Below, piece after piece: positions 26,356 through 34,952 of a stretch of 64,000 nt of DNA. Each line of letters opens with the position of its first letter. Positions within the stretch are counted from its first letter, which is position 1. Source of the DNA: Selenomonadaceae bacterium (GTDB lineage: Bacteria; Bacillota; Negativicutes; Selenomonadales; Selenomonadaceae); assembly GCA_017518105.1 (NCBI GenBank), contig JAFWWC010000026.1, positions 62,001 through 126,000 on the forward strand. Direction: 5' to 3'. The notes under the pieces are model-generated. The model was not told where the DNA came from. It saw only the letters and a program-made list of their open reading frames with translations, and did no database searches. The position numbers were made by a program, and so were the translations under genes.

Positions 26356-27630
26356 TCAAATTGATTCGCTTGCCTCGAAAATGATTTTGCCGCCGAGCTG
26401 TCTTTGTTGCCACGCCGAAGAGATTTTCTGTTCGACGGTCTGGATAAACTCGCGGGGCAAGTCATTTAGCAAGAGCAAAAATTGATTGCGTCCGAGTTGT
26501 GTCACGCAGTCGCGCCGCCGAAGACTTTTAATCAGCACCTCAGGGAACTCGTCGCGGGCGTTGTCGTCGTTGGTGTCTAGTGTGAGCCTAAGGAACTGCG
26601 CCGAGCCGTGAGAATTCTCATTGAGCCGCACCGCAAACTGATAAATCGCCTTGAACTTGTCGAAGTCCACGAAGAACGCGCCCGCCTCGTGATTGCGTTC
26701 GTCGAGGAGCAGTTGCGTTTCGTAAATGGTTCGGCGTTCAGCCTCCGCGGCAATGTCATCGCCGAAGAACGCACAGCCGTGCTTGCCGTGGTGCTTGACC
26801 TTGTAAAGAGCCTTGTCCGCCTTCTTCAGGAGGGAATCGAAATCGCGCCCCTCATTAGGCACGAACACCGCCCCAACTGACGTTCCAAGCGGAAGGTTCA
26901 TCTCCTCGCCCATGAAATTTTTCGCGCTGATTATTAGCTGTCGATTTAGGAAGCTAACCTTGTTGAAGATAATTTTTTCGTCGTGGACGTTCTGGCAAAA
27001 GACGAGGAACTCATCTCCGCCAATGCGCCCCGCCACGTCCGTTGAACGAATCACGCCCTTAATCAGTTCAGCGAAGCGCGTTAAGATTTTGTCGCCCATT
27101 GCGTGTCCGTACAGGTCGTTGACGAGTTTAAAGTTGTCTAGGTCTAGCCACATCAACACGCCCTGACTTGACGAACACAGCTTGCCGACTTCCCTTTGCG
27201 CGGAAGTTTTGTTAAGCAAGCCAGTCATCATGTCGAGGTTAGCCGCCGCCGTCAGCCCGCGTATTTCGTCTAGCTTGTCCAAAACATTTTTCACGCGGCG
27301 CAGGAGCACTTCAGCCTTTAGGGGCTTGCGAATGTAATCAGCGGCTCCGAGTTGGAAACCTTTGCTCTCTGATTCGTCGCTGTCGTCCGTGCTCATGAAG
27401 ACTATCGGCACGGGTTCGGAACTTTTCTCCTGTAGCCGCCTGTGCAGTTCGTAGCCGTCGATGCCCGGCATGATTAAATCCGATAACACGAGGTCGGGTC
27501 TCTCCTGCTCGAATAGTTCGATTGCCTCTTCACCCGACGCCGCGCAGATTGTCTGATAGTCCCGCGACAGGATTTTAGTTGCTATCCTAAGCATGATTCG
27601 TTCGTCGTCAACGATTAAGATTTTTTGCAT
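26356..27630 (-). CDS. Response regulator with GGDEF domain and degenerate second GGDEF-like domain
   Basis: A 424-residue protein. Residues 1-120 are a receiver (ILIVDDER, LVLSDLIMPGIDGYE with the phospho-Asp, and a KP loop). Residues ~135-300 are a diguanylate cyclase with GRIGGDEF and an RSTD I-site five residues before it. Residues ~310-424 look like a further GGDEF-type fold whose motif position reads QLGRNQFLLLLND, lacking catalytic residues. I start it at the ATG at 27630, 7 bases from GGAGGG, overlapping the kinase stop by 16 bases. The neighbouring hybrid kinase is its probable phosphodonor, through the HPt domains. Confidence 0.87.
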   Translation of the reverse strand: MQKILIVDDERIMLRIATKILSRDYQTICAASGEEAIELFEQERPDLVLSDLIMPGIDGYELHRRLQEKSSEPVPIVFMSTDDSDESESKGFQLGAADYIRKPLKAEVLLRRVKNVLDKLDEIRGLTAAANLDMMTGLLNKTSAQREVGKLCSSSQGVLMWLDLDNFKLVNDLYGHAMGDKILTRFAELIKGVIRSTDVAGRIGGDEFLVFCQNVHDEKIIFNKVSFLNRQLIISAKNFMGEEMNLPLGTSVGAVFVPNEGRDFDSLLKKADKALYKVKHHGKHGCAFFGDDIAAEAERRTIYETQLLLDERNHEAGAFFVDFDKFKAIYQFAVRLNENSHGSAQFLRLTLDTNDDNARDEFPEVLIKSLRRRDCVTQLGRNQFLLLLNDLPREFIQTVEQKISSAWQQRQLGGKIIFEASESI

Positions 27631-30600
27631 TGCGTATCCCTCCGCCACTCGCCCAATTCGTCGAGAACTTTTTTGTATGTTTGTATGAAGTCGTCGTGAT
27701 TGCGTTTAAGGTCGTCAAGTCGCCCGTCCTTAGCGGCGAACTCTTGAGCCTTAGCTTTGTCGCTGAGCTGAACCGCCCCGATAACAAGAGCCGTCCCTTT
27801 TAAGGCGTGCGCCGCTACCCGATATTCGGCAAGGTCTTCGGTAGCCAATGCCGCGTTAAGGTCGTCGGTCTTGTCGCTGTTGATGAATTCGTCCGCCATC
27901 TCCGCGAAAAAGTCTTCGCTGTCCATACAGTTGCTAAGGGCGGTATCCAAATCGATTGACGGGCAAGAACTTTCAAAGCGGCGGCGGAAGTCGTCTTCGG
28001 GATTGAGCCATGTCCGCAACTCGTCGAGGACTTTTTTATACGCCGCAATCAAGTCGCCGTGATTCTTCTTAACGTCGTCAAGTCTTCCGTCCTTAGCGAA
28101 TTGTTCTTGAGCCTTAGCCTTGTCACTAAGCTGAACCGCCCCGATAACAAGAGCCGTCCCTTTTAAGGCGTGCGCCGCTATCCGATACTCGGCAAGGTCT
28201 TCCGCAGTCAATGCCGCGTTAAGCTCGTCTGTCTTGTCGCTGCTTATGAATTCCTCCACCATCTCCGCGAAGAACTCTTTGCTGTCCATGCAGTTGCTAA
28301 GGGCGACTTCCATATTGATTGACGGCAAGCCGTTTTCAGCCTGCGTGGGTTCGCCGTCGTCTTCAAGAATGATTTCGGGCGGCAGATACTTCGCAAGGAT
28401 AGCCTCCAAGTCGTCAACGTCAATGGGCTTGCTCAAGTAGTCGTCGAAGCCCTTAGCCAAATATCTTTCGCGCGCCCCGCTTATAGCATTGGCAGTCAGC
28501 ATGATGATTTTCGTTTCGTGCGGAAGGTTCATCGCCTTTAGCCGTTTTAAAGTCTCGACGCCGTCCATCTTTGGCATCATGTGGTCAAGGAAGATTATGT
28601 GGTAAAAATATTTCTCCGCGAACTGTAAGCATTGCTCGCCGCTGTCAGCCAAATCCGGCACGATTAGATTTCTCTTGAGCAAGCCATTGATAACTTTCAA
28701 GTTCATGTTCATATCGTCGACAGCCAAAATCCTCGCGGCGGGTGCCTTGATAAAGTTCCTAGTCTCGACGCGTTTAAGCTTGCGGTCGGAATGGTGTTCG
28801 CCGTAAATGCCCACGGGCGTCTTGTCGATTATCTTCTGCGGCAACCTGAACGAGAAATCCGAACCTTTGCCGTAGACGCTCGAAACCTCAAGGCGGCTGT
28901 TCATCATGCGGAGCAACTCTTTGACGATTGAAATCCCTAAGCCCGTGCCCTCAATGTTTTTGTTCTTAGTCTCGTCGAGGCGTATGAACGACTGGAAAAG
29001 CTTTTCTATGTCCTCCTCGCGAATGCCAATGCCCGTATCCTCGACCGAGACGAACAGAATCAAGTTATCGTCGTCGACAACCTCGCCGCTCATCGTCAAA
29101 GTAACGGTGCCTTCCTCGGTGTACTTGACGGCGTTGCTTAGAATGTTCGTTATGACTTGCTTAATCCTCATGTCGTCGCCGAACAAAACCTTTGGTAGCT
29201 TCGGGTCAATCTTGGTTATCAGCGACAAGTTCTTTTGGTTCGCCTTGTCGTAAATCATATTGACGAGGTCATCAATCATATTGAGCGTCTCGTAGCGCAC
29301 GGGAATAATTTCCATCTTGCCATCCTCAATCTTGCTGAAGTCTAGGATTGAGTTTATCAGGTTAAGGAGCGTGCGCCCCGCACTAGCGATGTTCTCCGAA
29401 TAGTCGCGTATGTCTTTATCGTTCGACTCGCGCAAAATCATTTCGTTCATTCCGAGCACGGCGTTAATCGGCGTTCTAATCTCGTGGCTCATCTGCGCTA
29501 GGAACTGCGACTTAGCTTGACCAGCGTTTAGGGCAGTCCTTGCCGCCTCCTTTAGTTTCTTCTGGACTTCGGTTTGCCAACGCAAGAGCTGGTTAATAAG
29601 CGCGATAACTAAGCTGACGCAGACAATGTAAATTGCAATGAAGATAGCCGGAAAGACGACTGCTTGCCCGTAGATATTATTCCACTTGTTAGCGACGACG
29701 ACAGTAAAGCCCGAAGGCTCATTTGTCTTTGAAATGCAGGTCATGTAGTCGCCGCTGAAGTCTTGCATTAAGAAATCCTCGCCCGTCTTGTAAACTCTCT
29801 TGTACTCGGTGTCGTCAATGCTAATCATCTTTTGCGGCGTCATCTGATAAGCGGCGTGCGGGTGATTGATAATCATGCCGCTCTTGTCGACAAGGAAGGC
29901 ATAACCTTCGGCGGTGTAGGTGTCGTCTAGAATTTGAATCAGCCTATCGAGATAAAAATCAATCCCGAATATGCCGAGGGATTCTCCGTCCTTGCCTTTG
30001 ACGACTTGAGCAATCGTCACGCAATAATTGCCTGTGCGTGAATCAAGATAGGGCGTCGACACCGTGAAGGCTTTGGAGGAACTCTCCGTTTCGATATACC
30101 ACGGACGTTTTTCGACGCGCCATTCAGGGTCGGGCGACTCCCAACTAGTATTCATGATGACTTGATGCGGCTTATCAGGGTTGGCAAGGTAGCAAACGGA
30201 AACTTCTGGATAATCCTGCGCAATGCCGTCTAGGAACTTAACTGCCTCGGCGTAATCGTTCATGAGTTCGGGACGCTCAGCAATGACACTGGCGAACATG
30301 TTTAGAATCGTCCTTTGCTCCGTAATCCAATTCGACAGGCGGTGTTCGCAGGTCTCAACGTCGCGATTCATTTTGGTATCGCCCCAGCCCGTATTCGTGT
30401 GAATCGAAATTCCGACACGGAAGATAAGCGCAATCGTCAAGACGGCGATAATCCTTAGGCGAGCCGTTCGGCTGACTTTGGACAGGTGAAGATTTTTTTC
30501 GGCTTTCTTATCAATATCCGGGTCTTCCTTGACGAGCGTTGAGAAGGACAGCAGGTTATTAATCATGTCTGATAGTTGCAGGGCGCATTCACGAGCCTTA

Positions 30601-31691
30601 GCGGCACTTTCAGCGGGGTTATCGTCACCGCCCATTATCGCCGCATTCGAGAGCTTCAAGATTCTTTGAATTGGGCGGTGCAGTTCCTTTGATATGTTCG
30701 ATAAGAATTCTTCCTTGGCACGCAGAGCTTTTAGGGCTTGCAAGCGGTTCTTCATGCTCTTTAGCGAGTAGAAGACGATGATAAGAATCATCCAGACGTT
30801 GACGGCGGAACTAAGCATGAGGTGATTATAATCGTCGTGATAAAGTGCGGAGTCGTTGACGCAAAGAATCATGTACCAGCCGTTGTCCGTCATGCTTGAA
30901 AAAACTGTATTCGACTGCCCGGCTATTTCCGTTTTAAAGCTGTCGCGGGAGTTCGACTTCAAGACGGCGTCGAGGATTCGTTGATATTCGGGCAGGCGTT
31001 CTCTAAGGTTTTCGCCGACCAAACTTTTATCACGGTAGCCGATAATCAGTCCGTCCTTGGTGACGATAAAAGCCGTGCGGTCGTTATCGATGTTCAGCTT
31101 GTCAATCGACTTCTGCGCGCTGGAAAAGTTAAAGTCGAGGGCAATGACGGTATCCCTATCAGACGGCATCATTGAGACGGTAAAGCACAGCCCATGCCCC
31201 GCCGCGTCAACGTAAGGTTCAGTCACGAAGATTTTGCCGGGATTTTCCGCCGCGCCCTTGTACCATGTCCTATCCGTCGTACTAAATTCATCGGGTATCG
31301 TGCCTTCGGGCAAGGCAATCCAATCCTTTTGGGCAATGTAAACGTTAAAGCATTCGCCGTTCGATAAAATTTTTTGCTCGCGCTGTTCGTGCATGAAGAA
31401 ATCTTTTATCTCTTCCCGCGAGGCTCCAGAAGAAAGCATTTGCTCGGCACGCACCGCCACCCGCAAAGTCATTCGTTCGGCGTCGTCAATCGTGCGTTGC
31501 AGGTCGGAGCGGATATTCTCCATTTGCAACTGCCCTAAGCCTTCTGTTTGGTGCGCCGTCATTCGGAAGATAAAAAAAATGTTCATCGCGACGATTAGGA
31601 TAAACACACCCATTATCGCCGCTATCGTCAGGAAGTCCGAACGTTTGCCCGTCTTCAAAATTTGCCACTCGTCTTTAACGCCAAGCATCAT
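27615..31691 (-). CDS. Large hybrid sensor histidine kinase with two sensor modules, REC and two HPt domains
   Basis: A protein of about 1358 residues. Order: membrane helix; dCache-like sensor (about 30-290); helix; a DHp-like segment near residue 330 reading SNISKELHRP, where the phospho-His position is Lys; a second helix; second dCache-like sensor (about 450-680); helix; true HisKA (QMSHEIRTP, about 733); HATPase (DTGIGI, about 887); receiver (AVDDMN, LDHMMPKMDG); then two HPt domains, each with AHALKGTA. The gene looks like two fused sensor kinases, the first having lost its ATPase domain. I start it at the ATG at 31691; the ribosome site is weak and the next ATG is also possible. It overlaps the downstream response regulator, forming a phosphorelay with c-di-GMP output. 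Confidence 0.88.
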   Translation of the reverse strand: MMLGVKDEWQILKTGKRSDFLTIAAIMGVFILIVAMNIFFIFRMTAHQTEGLGQLQMENIRSDLQRTIDDAERMTLRVAVRAEQMLSSGASREEIKDFFMHEQREQKILSNGECFNVYIAQKDWIALPEGTIPDEFSTTDRTWYKGAAENPGKIFVTEPYVDAAGHGLCFTVSMMPSDRDTVIALDFNFSSAQKSIDKLNIDNDRTAFIVTKDGLIIGYRDKSLVGENLRERLPEYQRILDAVLKSNSRDSFKTEIAGQSNTVFSSMTDNGWYMILCVNDSALYHDDYNHLMLSSAVNVWMILIIVFYSLKSMKNRLQALKALRAKEEFLSNISKELHRPIQRILKLSNAAIMGGDDNPAESAAKARECALQLSDMINNLLSFSTLVKEDPDIDKKAEKNLHLSKVSRTARLRIIAVLTIALIFRVGISIHTNTGWGDTKMNRDVETCEHRLSNWITEQRTILNMFASVIAERPELMNDYAEAVKFLDGIAQDYPEVSVCYLANPDKPHQVIMNTSWESPDPEWRVEKRPWYIETESSSKAFTVSTPYLDSRTGNYCVTIAQVVKGKDGESLGIFGIDFYLDRLIQILDDTYTAEGYAFLVDKSGMIINHPHAAYQMTPQKMISIDDTEYKRVYKTGEDFLMQDFSGDYMTCISKTNEPSGFTVVVANKWNNIYGQAVVFPAIFIAIYIVCVSLVIALINQLLRWQTEVQKKLKEAARTALNAGQAKSQFLAQMSHEIRTPINAVLGMNEMILRESNDKDIRDYSENIASAGRTLLNLINSILDFSKIEDGKMEIIPVRYETLNMIDDLVNMIYDKANQKNLSLITKIDPKLPKVLFGDDMRIKQVITNILSNAVKYTEEGTVTLTMSGEVVDDDNLILFVSVEDTGIGIREEDIEKLFQSFIRLDETKNKNIEGTGLGISIVKELLRMMNSRLEVSSVYGKGSDFSFRLPQKIIDKTPVGIYGEHHSDRKLKRVETRNFIKAPAARILAVDDMNMNLKVINGLLKRNLIVPDLADSGEQCLQFAEKYFYHIIFLDHMMPKMDGVETLKRLKAMNLPHETKIIMLTANAISGARERYLAKGFDDYLSKPIDVDDLEAILAKYLPPEIILEDDGEPTQAENGLPSINMEVALSNCMDSKEFFAEMVEEFISSDKTDELNAALTAEDLAEYRIAAHALKGTALVIGAVQLSDKAKAQEQFAKDGRLDDVKKNHGDLIAAYKKVLDELRTWLNPEDDFRRRFESSCPSIDLDTALSNCMDSEDFFAEMADEFINSDKTDDLNAALATEDLAEYRVAAHALKGTALVIGAVQLSDKAKAQEFAAKDGRLDDLKRNHDDFIQTYKKVLDELGEWRRDTQCKKS
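27660..28350 (-). repeat. Tandem duplication of an HPt-coding segment (period 363 bases)
   Basis: Two adjacent copies of about 330 bases encode the two HPt domains. For example, the stretch starting AACCGCCCCGATAAC occurs at 27771 and 28134, with long runs of identical bases and mostly synonymous changes. The period is 121 codons, so the frame is kept. This indicates a recent in-frame duplication. Confidence 0.9.
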
Positions 31692-31746
31692 CTCAACCCC
31701 GCCAATAAAATTTTGCGTTAATTTCGCCTTGCCGCCGCCAATTTCC

Positions 31747-31775
31747 TTGCTTAAAAAAAAAACTTTTGTTACAAT
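31747..31775 (+). promoter_or_regulatory. Promoter of the glycogen branching enzyme gene
   Basis: TTGCTT (31747-31752), 17-base spacer containing an A-run, TACAAT (31770-31775). It gives a leader of about 20 bases before the ATG at 31803, with AGGGGG as ribosome site. Confidence 0.6.
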
Positions 31776-31802
31776 CGGCACAATCAGAAAGGGGGAAAAA
31801 TT

Positions 31803-33809
31803 ATGGAACATATCGGATTAGTGGCGAAGGACGGGTGGCTTGAGCCTTACGAGGAGGCAATACGCGGTCGGCACGAGCACGCGCTCTGGAAGATTGGACA
31901 GCTCACGCAGAACGGCAAGCGCACTCTCTCGGACTTCGCGGACGGACATCTTTACTTCGGACTTCACAAGACGGGTTATGGCTGGGTCTTCCGCGAATGG
32001 GCTCCGAATGCGTCCGCCATTTACTTAATCGGCGACTTCAACGGCTGGCAGAGGACTGAAGAATATCGTTGCAAGAGACTCGAAGGCGGCAACTGGGAAC
32101 TTAAGCTTTCGGAGAATCAACTCAAGCACGGCGACCTTTATAAAATGTATGTGCGTTGGGACAGCGGCGAGGGCGAACGAATCCCCGCGTGGTGTCAGCG
32201 CGTCGTGCAGGACGAGAAGACGAAGATTTTTTCCGCGCAAGTGTGGAATCCGCCTCAACCGCACGTTTGGCACGACGAAGGCTTCAAGATTGACACGAAC
32301 CCGTTGCTTATCTATGAATGCCACGTGGGTATGGCGCAGGACGCTGAGAAGGTCGGCACGTATACCGAGTTCAAGGACAATGTGTTGCCGCGAGTAAAGC
32401 AGGCGGGCTACAATGCAATTCAAGTCATGGCGATTCAGGAGCACCCTTACTACGGCAGCTTTGGTTATCACGTTTCAAGCTTCTTTGCGCCTAGCAGTCG
32501 TTGCGGCACACCCGAAGAACTTAAGGACATGATTGACGCGGCACATCAAATGGGTATCGGCGTCATTATGGACATCGTTCACAGTCACGCCGTCAAAAAT
32601 GAAGTCGAAGGCTTAGGAAACTTAGCGGGCGACCCAAATCAATTCTTCTACGCCGGCGACCGCCACGAGCACCCCGCTTGGGATAGTCTGTGCTTCGATT
32701 ACGGCAAAGACGACGTGTTGCACTTCCTCTTGAGCAACTGCAAGTATTGGCTCCAAGAATATCACTTCGACGGCTTCCGCTTCGACGGGATAACCTCCAT
32801 GCTTTACTACAGCCACGGCTTAGGCGAGGCGTTCACGGGCTACGGCGATTACTTCAACGGTCACCAGGACGATAACGCCATTTGCTACTTGATGATTGCT
32901 AACAAGTTGATTCACGAGGTCAAACCCGACGCCGTAACGATTGCCGAAGACGTTAGCGGTATGCCCGGCTTAGCTAGCAAGTTCGAGGACGGCGGCTTTG
33001 GCTTTAACTACCGCTTAGCAATGAACGTTCCCGATTACTGGATTAAGATGATTAAGGAACAGCGCGACGAGGATTGGAAACCGTCTTCAATCTTCTGGGA
33101 GCTGACCAACCGCCGCGCAGACGAGAAAACAGTTTCCTACGCCGAGAGCCACGACCAAGCGTTGGTCGGCGACAAAACGATTATCTTCCGGCTGATTGAT
33201 GCGGATATGTATTGGCACTTCCGCAAGGGCGACGAGAATGACGTTGCTAACCGCGGCATTGCCCTGCATAAGATGATTCGACTGGTGACGCTCTCGACGA
33301 TGAACGGCGGCTACCTCAACTTCATGGGCAACGAATTCGGGCACCCTGAGTGGATTGACTTCCCCCGCGAGGGCAACGGTTGGAGCCACAAATACGCCCG
33401 CCGTCAATGGCACCTCGCCGACGACCAGACGCTTTGCTATCATGAACTCGGCGACTTCGATAGGGCGATGATTGCAGTCATCAAAGCGGAACCCGACTTT
33501 GCAAACTTGCCCGTCAGAGAGATTTGGCACGACGACGCCGACCAAGTGCTTGCTTATATGCGCGGGCGTCTGCTGTTCGTGTTCAACTTCTCGCCGACAA
33601 AATCTTTCACGGGCTACGGCTTTCTCGTTCCCAAGGGTAATTATGATGTCATGCTCAACACCGACGATAAGGCGTTCGGCGGCTTCGGCTTGACGGACGA
33701 TACGATTGTTCACGAAACGAATTACGACCCACTTTACGACCGCGAAAACAAAGACTGGCTCAAGCTGTATATCCCGGCTCGTAGCGGCGTTGTCCTGTGG
33801 AAGAATTGA
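31803..33809 (+). CDS. 1,4-alpha-glucan branching enzyme (GH13, eukaryote-like subfamily)
   Basis: A 668-residue enzyme that makes alpha-1,6 branches in glycogen. An N-terminal CBM48-like domain (EWAPNASAIYLIGDFNGW) is followed by the GH13 barrel with catalytic-region motifs DGFRFDG (about 327), TIAEDVSGMPG (about 380) and ESHDQAL (about 449), and a C-terminal beta domain. The motifs YGYHVSSFFAPSSR and MDIVHSHAV resemble the branching enzymes of eukaryotes and some bacteria (GH13_8) more than the classical GlgB. No other glycogen gene lies nearby. It is divergent from the hybrid kinase gene. Confidence 0.92.
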   Translation: MEHIGLVAKDGWLEPYEEAIRGRHEHALWKIGQLTQNGKRTLSDFADGHLYFGLHKTGYGWVFREWAPNASAIYLIGDFNGWQRTEEYRCKRLEGGNWELKLSENQLKHGDLYKMYVRWDSGEGERIPAWCQRVVQDEKTKIFSAQVWNPPQPHVWHDEGFKIDTNPLLIYECHVGMAQDAEKVGTYTEFKDNVLPRVKQAGYNAIQVMAIQEHPYYGSFGYHVSSFFAPSSRCGTPEELKDMIDAAHQMGIGVIMDIVHSHAVKNEVEGLGNLAGDPNQFFYAGDRHEHPAWDSLCFDYGKDDVLHFLLSNCKYWLQEYHFDGFRFDGITSMLYYSHGLGEAFTGYGDYFNGHQDDNAICYLMIANKLIHEVKPDAVTIAEDVSGMPGLASKFEDGGFGFNYRLAMNVPDYWIKMIKEQRDEDWKPSSIFWELTNRRADEKTVSYAESHDQALVGDKTIIFRLIDADMYWHFRKGDENDVANRGIALHKMIRLVTLSTMNGGYLNFMGNEFGHPEWIDFPREGNGWSHKYARRQWHLADDQTLCYHELGDFDRAMIAVIKAEPDFANLPVREIWHDDADQVLAYMRGRLLFVFNFSPTKSFTGYGFLVPKGNYDVMLNTDDKAFGGFGLTDDTIVHETNYDPLYDRENKDWLKLYIPARSGVVLWKN

Positions 33810-33817
33810 TTTGTAGA

Positions 33818-33861
33818 GACTAGGGACTAGGGACTAGGGATTAGTTCCTGGTTCCTTTTTG
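33818..33861 (+). repeat. GACTAGG tandem repeat with possible terminator
   Basis: Three exact copies of the 7-base unit GACTAGG (33818-33838) and a variant fourth lead into a weak hairpin (GGACTA/TAGTTCC) and a T-run at 33855-33860. It may act as the terminator of the branching enzyme gene. Confidence 0.5.
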
Positions 33862-33876
33862 TTGGAGGCGATTTTG

Positions 33877-34062
33877 ATGATTCCCGTATTGATTGGAGCG
33901 GCAGTGGGTGCGGCGGCGGCTTACAAATTCTTTGGCAAGGAACGACACGATTTAGCGTTGCAGGAAGAAACCTCGACGCGAATAATCTCTGAAAGCGAAG
34001 TCCCGCCCGATGTCTTGAAAGAGATTGAAGCCAAACGCCGCGAACGCCAGAAAAAGTTTTGA
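33877..34062 (+). CDS. Small membrane-associated protein with glycine/alanine-rich helix
   Basis: A 61-residue protein, family not recognised. The N-terminal 20 residues form one hydrophobic Gly/Ala-rich helix (PVLIGAAVGAAAAYKFF), followed by a charged helical tail rich in Glu, Lys and Arg. It probably inserts in the membrane with the tail in the cytoplasm. GGAGG lies 8 bases before the ATG at 33877. It precedes the sigma factor promoter, which begins at the base after its stop codon. Function unknown. Confidence 0.68.
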   Translation: MIPVLIGAAVGAAAAYKFFGKERHDLALQEETSTRIISESEVPPDVLKEIEAKRRERQKKF

Positions 34063-34091
34063 TTGTTAAAGCCCTTGCCTTGTGTTAGAAT
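34063..34091 (+). promoter_or_regulatory. Promoter of the sigma factor gene
   Basis: TTGTTA (34063-34068), 17-base spacer, TAGAAT (34086-34091), directly after the stop of the small membrane protein gene and 39 bases before the sigma factor ATG. Confidence 0.65.
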
Positions 34092-34130
34092 CAGCGACAG
34101 ATTTTTGATTGAGTAGAAAGGTTGAGGCTC

Positions 34131-34676
34131 ATGACGGATAATTACTACAACCTGCTAGCTAAACGGGCGACGACTGACGAAGAGGCTTTCGAGGAGCTGT
34201 ACGAGCATTTCTTCCCGCGGGTTTACAACTTCGTCTATGCGCGGCTGAAAAATTCTGCGGACGCCGACGACGTGACGAGTATAACCTTCATGAAGATGAA
34301 CGAGAACTTGGAAAGCTACGACCCGACCCGCGCCGCCTTCTCGACGTGGCTTTTCCGTATCGCAAGCAACTCTATAATCGACCACACGCGCCGCCGCGAT
34401 AAATCGGAAGAGACCGAGTGGGAAGAGTTCTTCGACCCTGCCGCCCCCGACCACGAGGAACCAGAACGCCAAATCATTGCCAGCGAAACTAGTCGCGGAC
34501 TTCTTCAGGCGTTGGATAAACTCAGCGAACGCGAACGCCGAATCATTGAGCTTAGGTATTGGGGCGAGCAAGACACCCGGACAATCGCGGAAATTTTATC
34601 GATGAGCGAGAGCAATGTCCGCGTCACACTCCACCGCACGCTCGGCAAGCTGAAAAATATTTTGGGCGACATGTAA
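34131..34676 (+). CDS. ECF-type RNA polymerase sigma factor
   Basis: A 181-residue sigma-70-family factor. Region 2 is at about residues 20-85 (ELYEHFFPRVYNFVYARL, ADDVTSITFMKMNENL, STWLFRIASNSIIDHTRRR) and region 4 at about 125-178 (LSERERRIIELRYWGEQDTRTIAEILSMSESNVRVTLHRTLGKLK). An acidic linker lies between. No anti-sigma gene is adjacent. I start it at the ATG at 34131; a TTG three codons earlier is possible. It is followed 53 bases later by the precursor peptide gene on the same strand, so it may be co-transcribed with, or control, that gene. Its target promoters are unknown. Confidence 0.88.
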   Translation: MTDNYYNLLAKRATTDEEAFEELYEHFFPRVYNFVYARLKNSADADDVTSITFMKMNENLESYDPTRAAFSTWLFRIASNSIIDHTRRRDKSEETEWEEFFDPAAPDHEEPERQIIASETSRGLLQALDKLSERERRIIELRYWGEQDTRTIAEILSMSESNVRVTLHRTLGKLKNILGDM

Positions 34677-34729
34677 CGAATTCCGCCCGGCAACGTATAA
34701 GCTTTAGAAAATTTTAAGGAGTGATTGAA

Positions 34730-34912
34730 ATGACGCTTGAAGAAAGATTTGCACAAACGGATTTTTCGCAGTTCAGCAAGATTAAGGATAGTCTGCTAAT
34801 GCGTTTGAAACTTCGCCGCCGGGCTATCAACGAGGAGATGAGCCTTGAGGAACTCGACCAAGTAGCGGCAGCAGGTAATCCGAACATAAAGAAATATCCG
34901 CCGCGTGAATAA
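34730..34912 (+). CDS. Short precursor peptide with double-glycine-type leader, likely NHLM exporter substrate
   Basis: A 60-residue peptide with AAGGAG 8 bases before the ATG. Residues 37-48 (MSLEELDQVAAA) fit the double-glycine leader consensus: hydrophobic at -12, Ser at -11, Glu at -8, Leu at -7, Val at -4, and small residues (Ala-Ala) at -2/-1 in place of Gly-Gly. Cleavage after residue 48 would release a 12-residue core, GNPNIKKYPPRE, with no Cys and no Ser or Thr. It lies tail-to-tail with an operon encoding a C39 peptidase-ABC exporter, which is the enzyme class that cuts such leaders. No modifying enzyme is near. I do not recognise the family; the substrate role is inferred. Confidence 0.7.
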   Translation: MTLEERFAQTDFSQFSKIKDSLLMRLKLRRRAINEEMSLEELDQVAAAGNPNIKKYPPRE

Positions 34913-34914
34913 AC

Positions 34915-34952
34915 TAAAAACCCCCGCCGATTGTTTGGCAGGGGCTTTTTTA
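34915..34952. terminator. Bidirectional terminator between the peptide gene and the export operon
   Basis: An 8-bp stem with one mismatch (34921-34928 with 34937-34944) is flanked by an A-run on one side and TTTTTT on the other. It serves both the plus-strand peptide gene and the minus-strand tolC-type gene, whose stop codon lies at 34950-34952. Confidence 0.75.
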
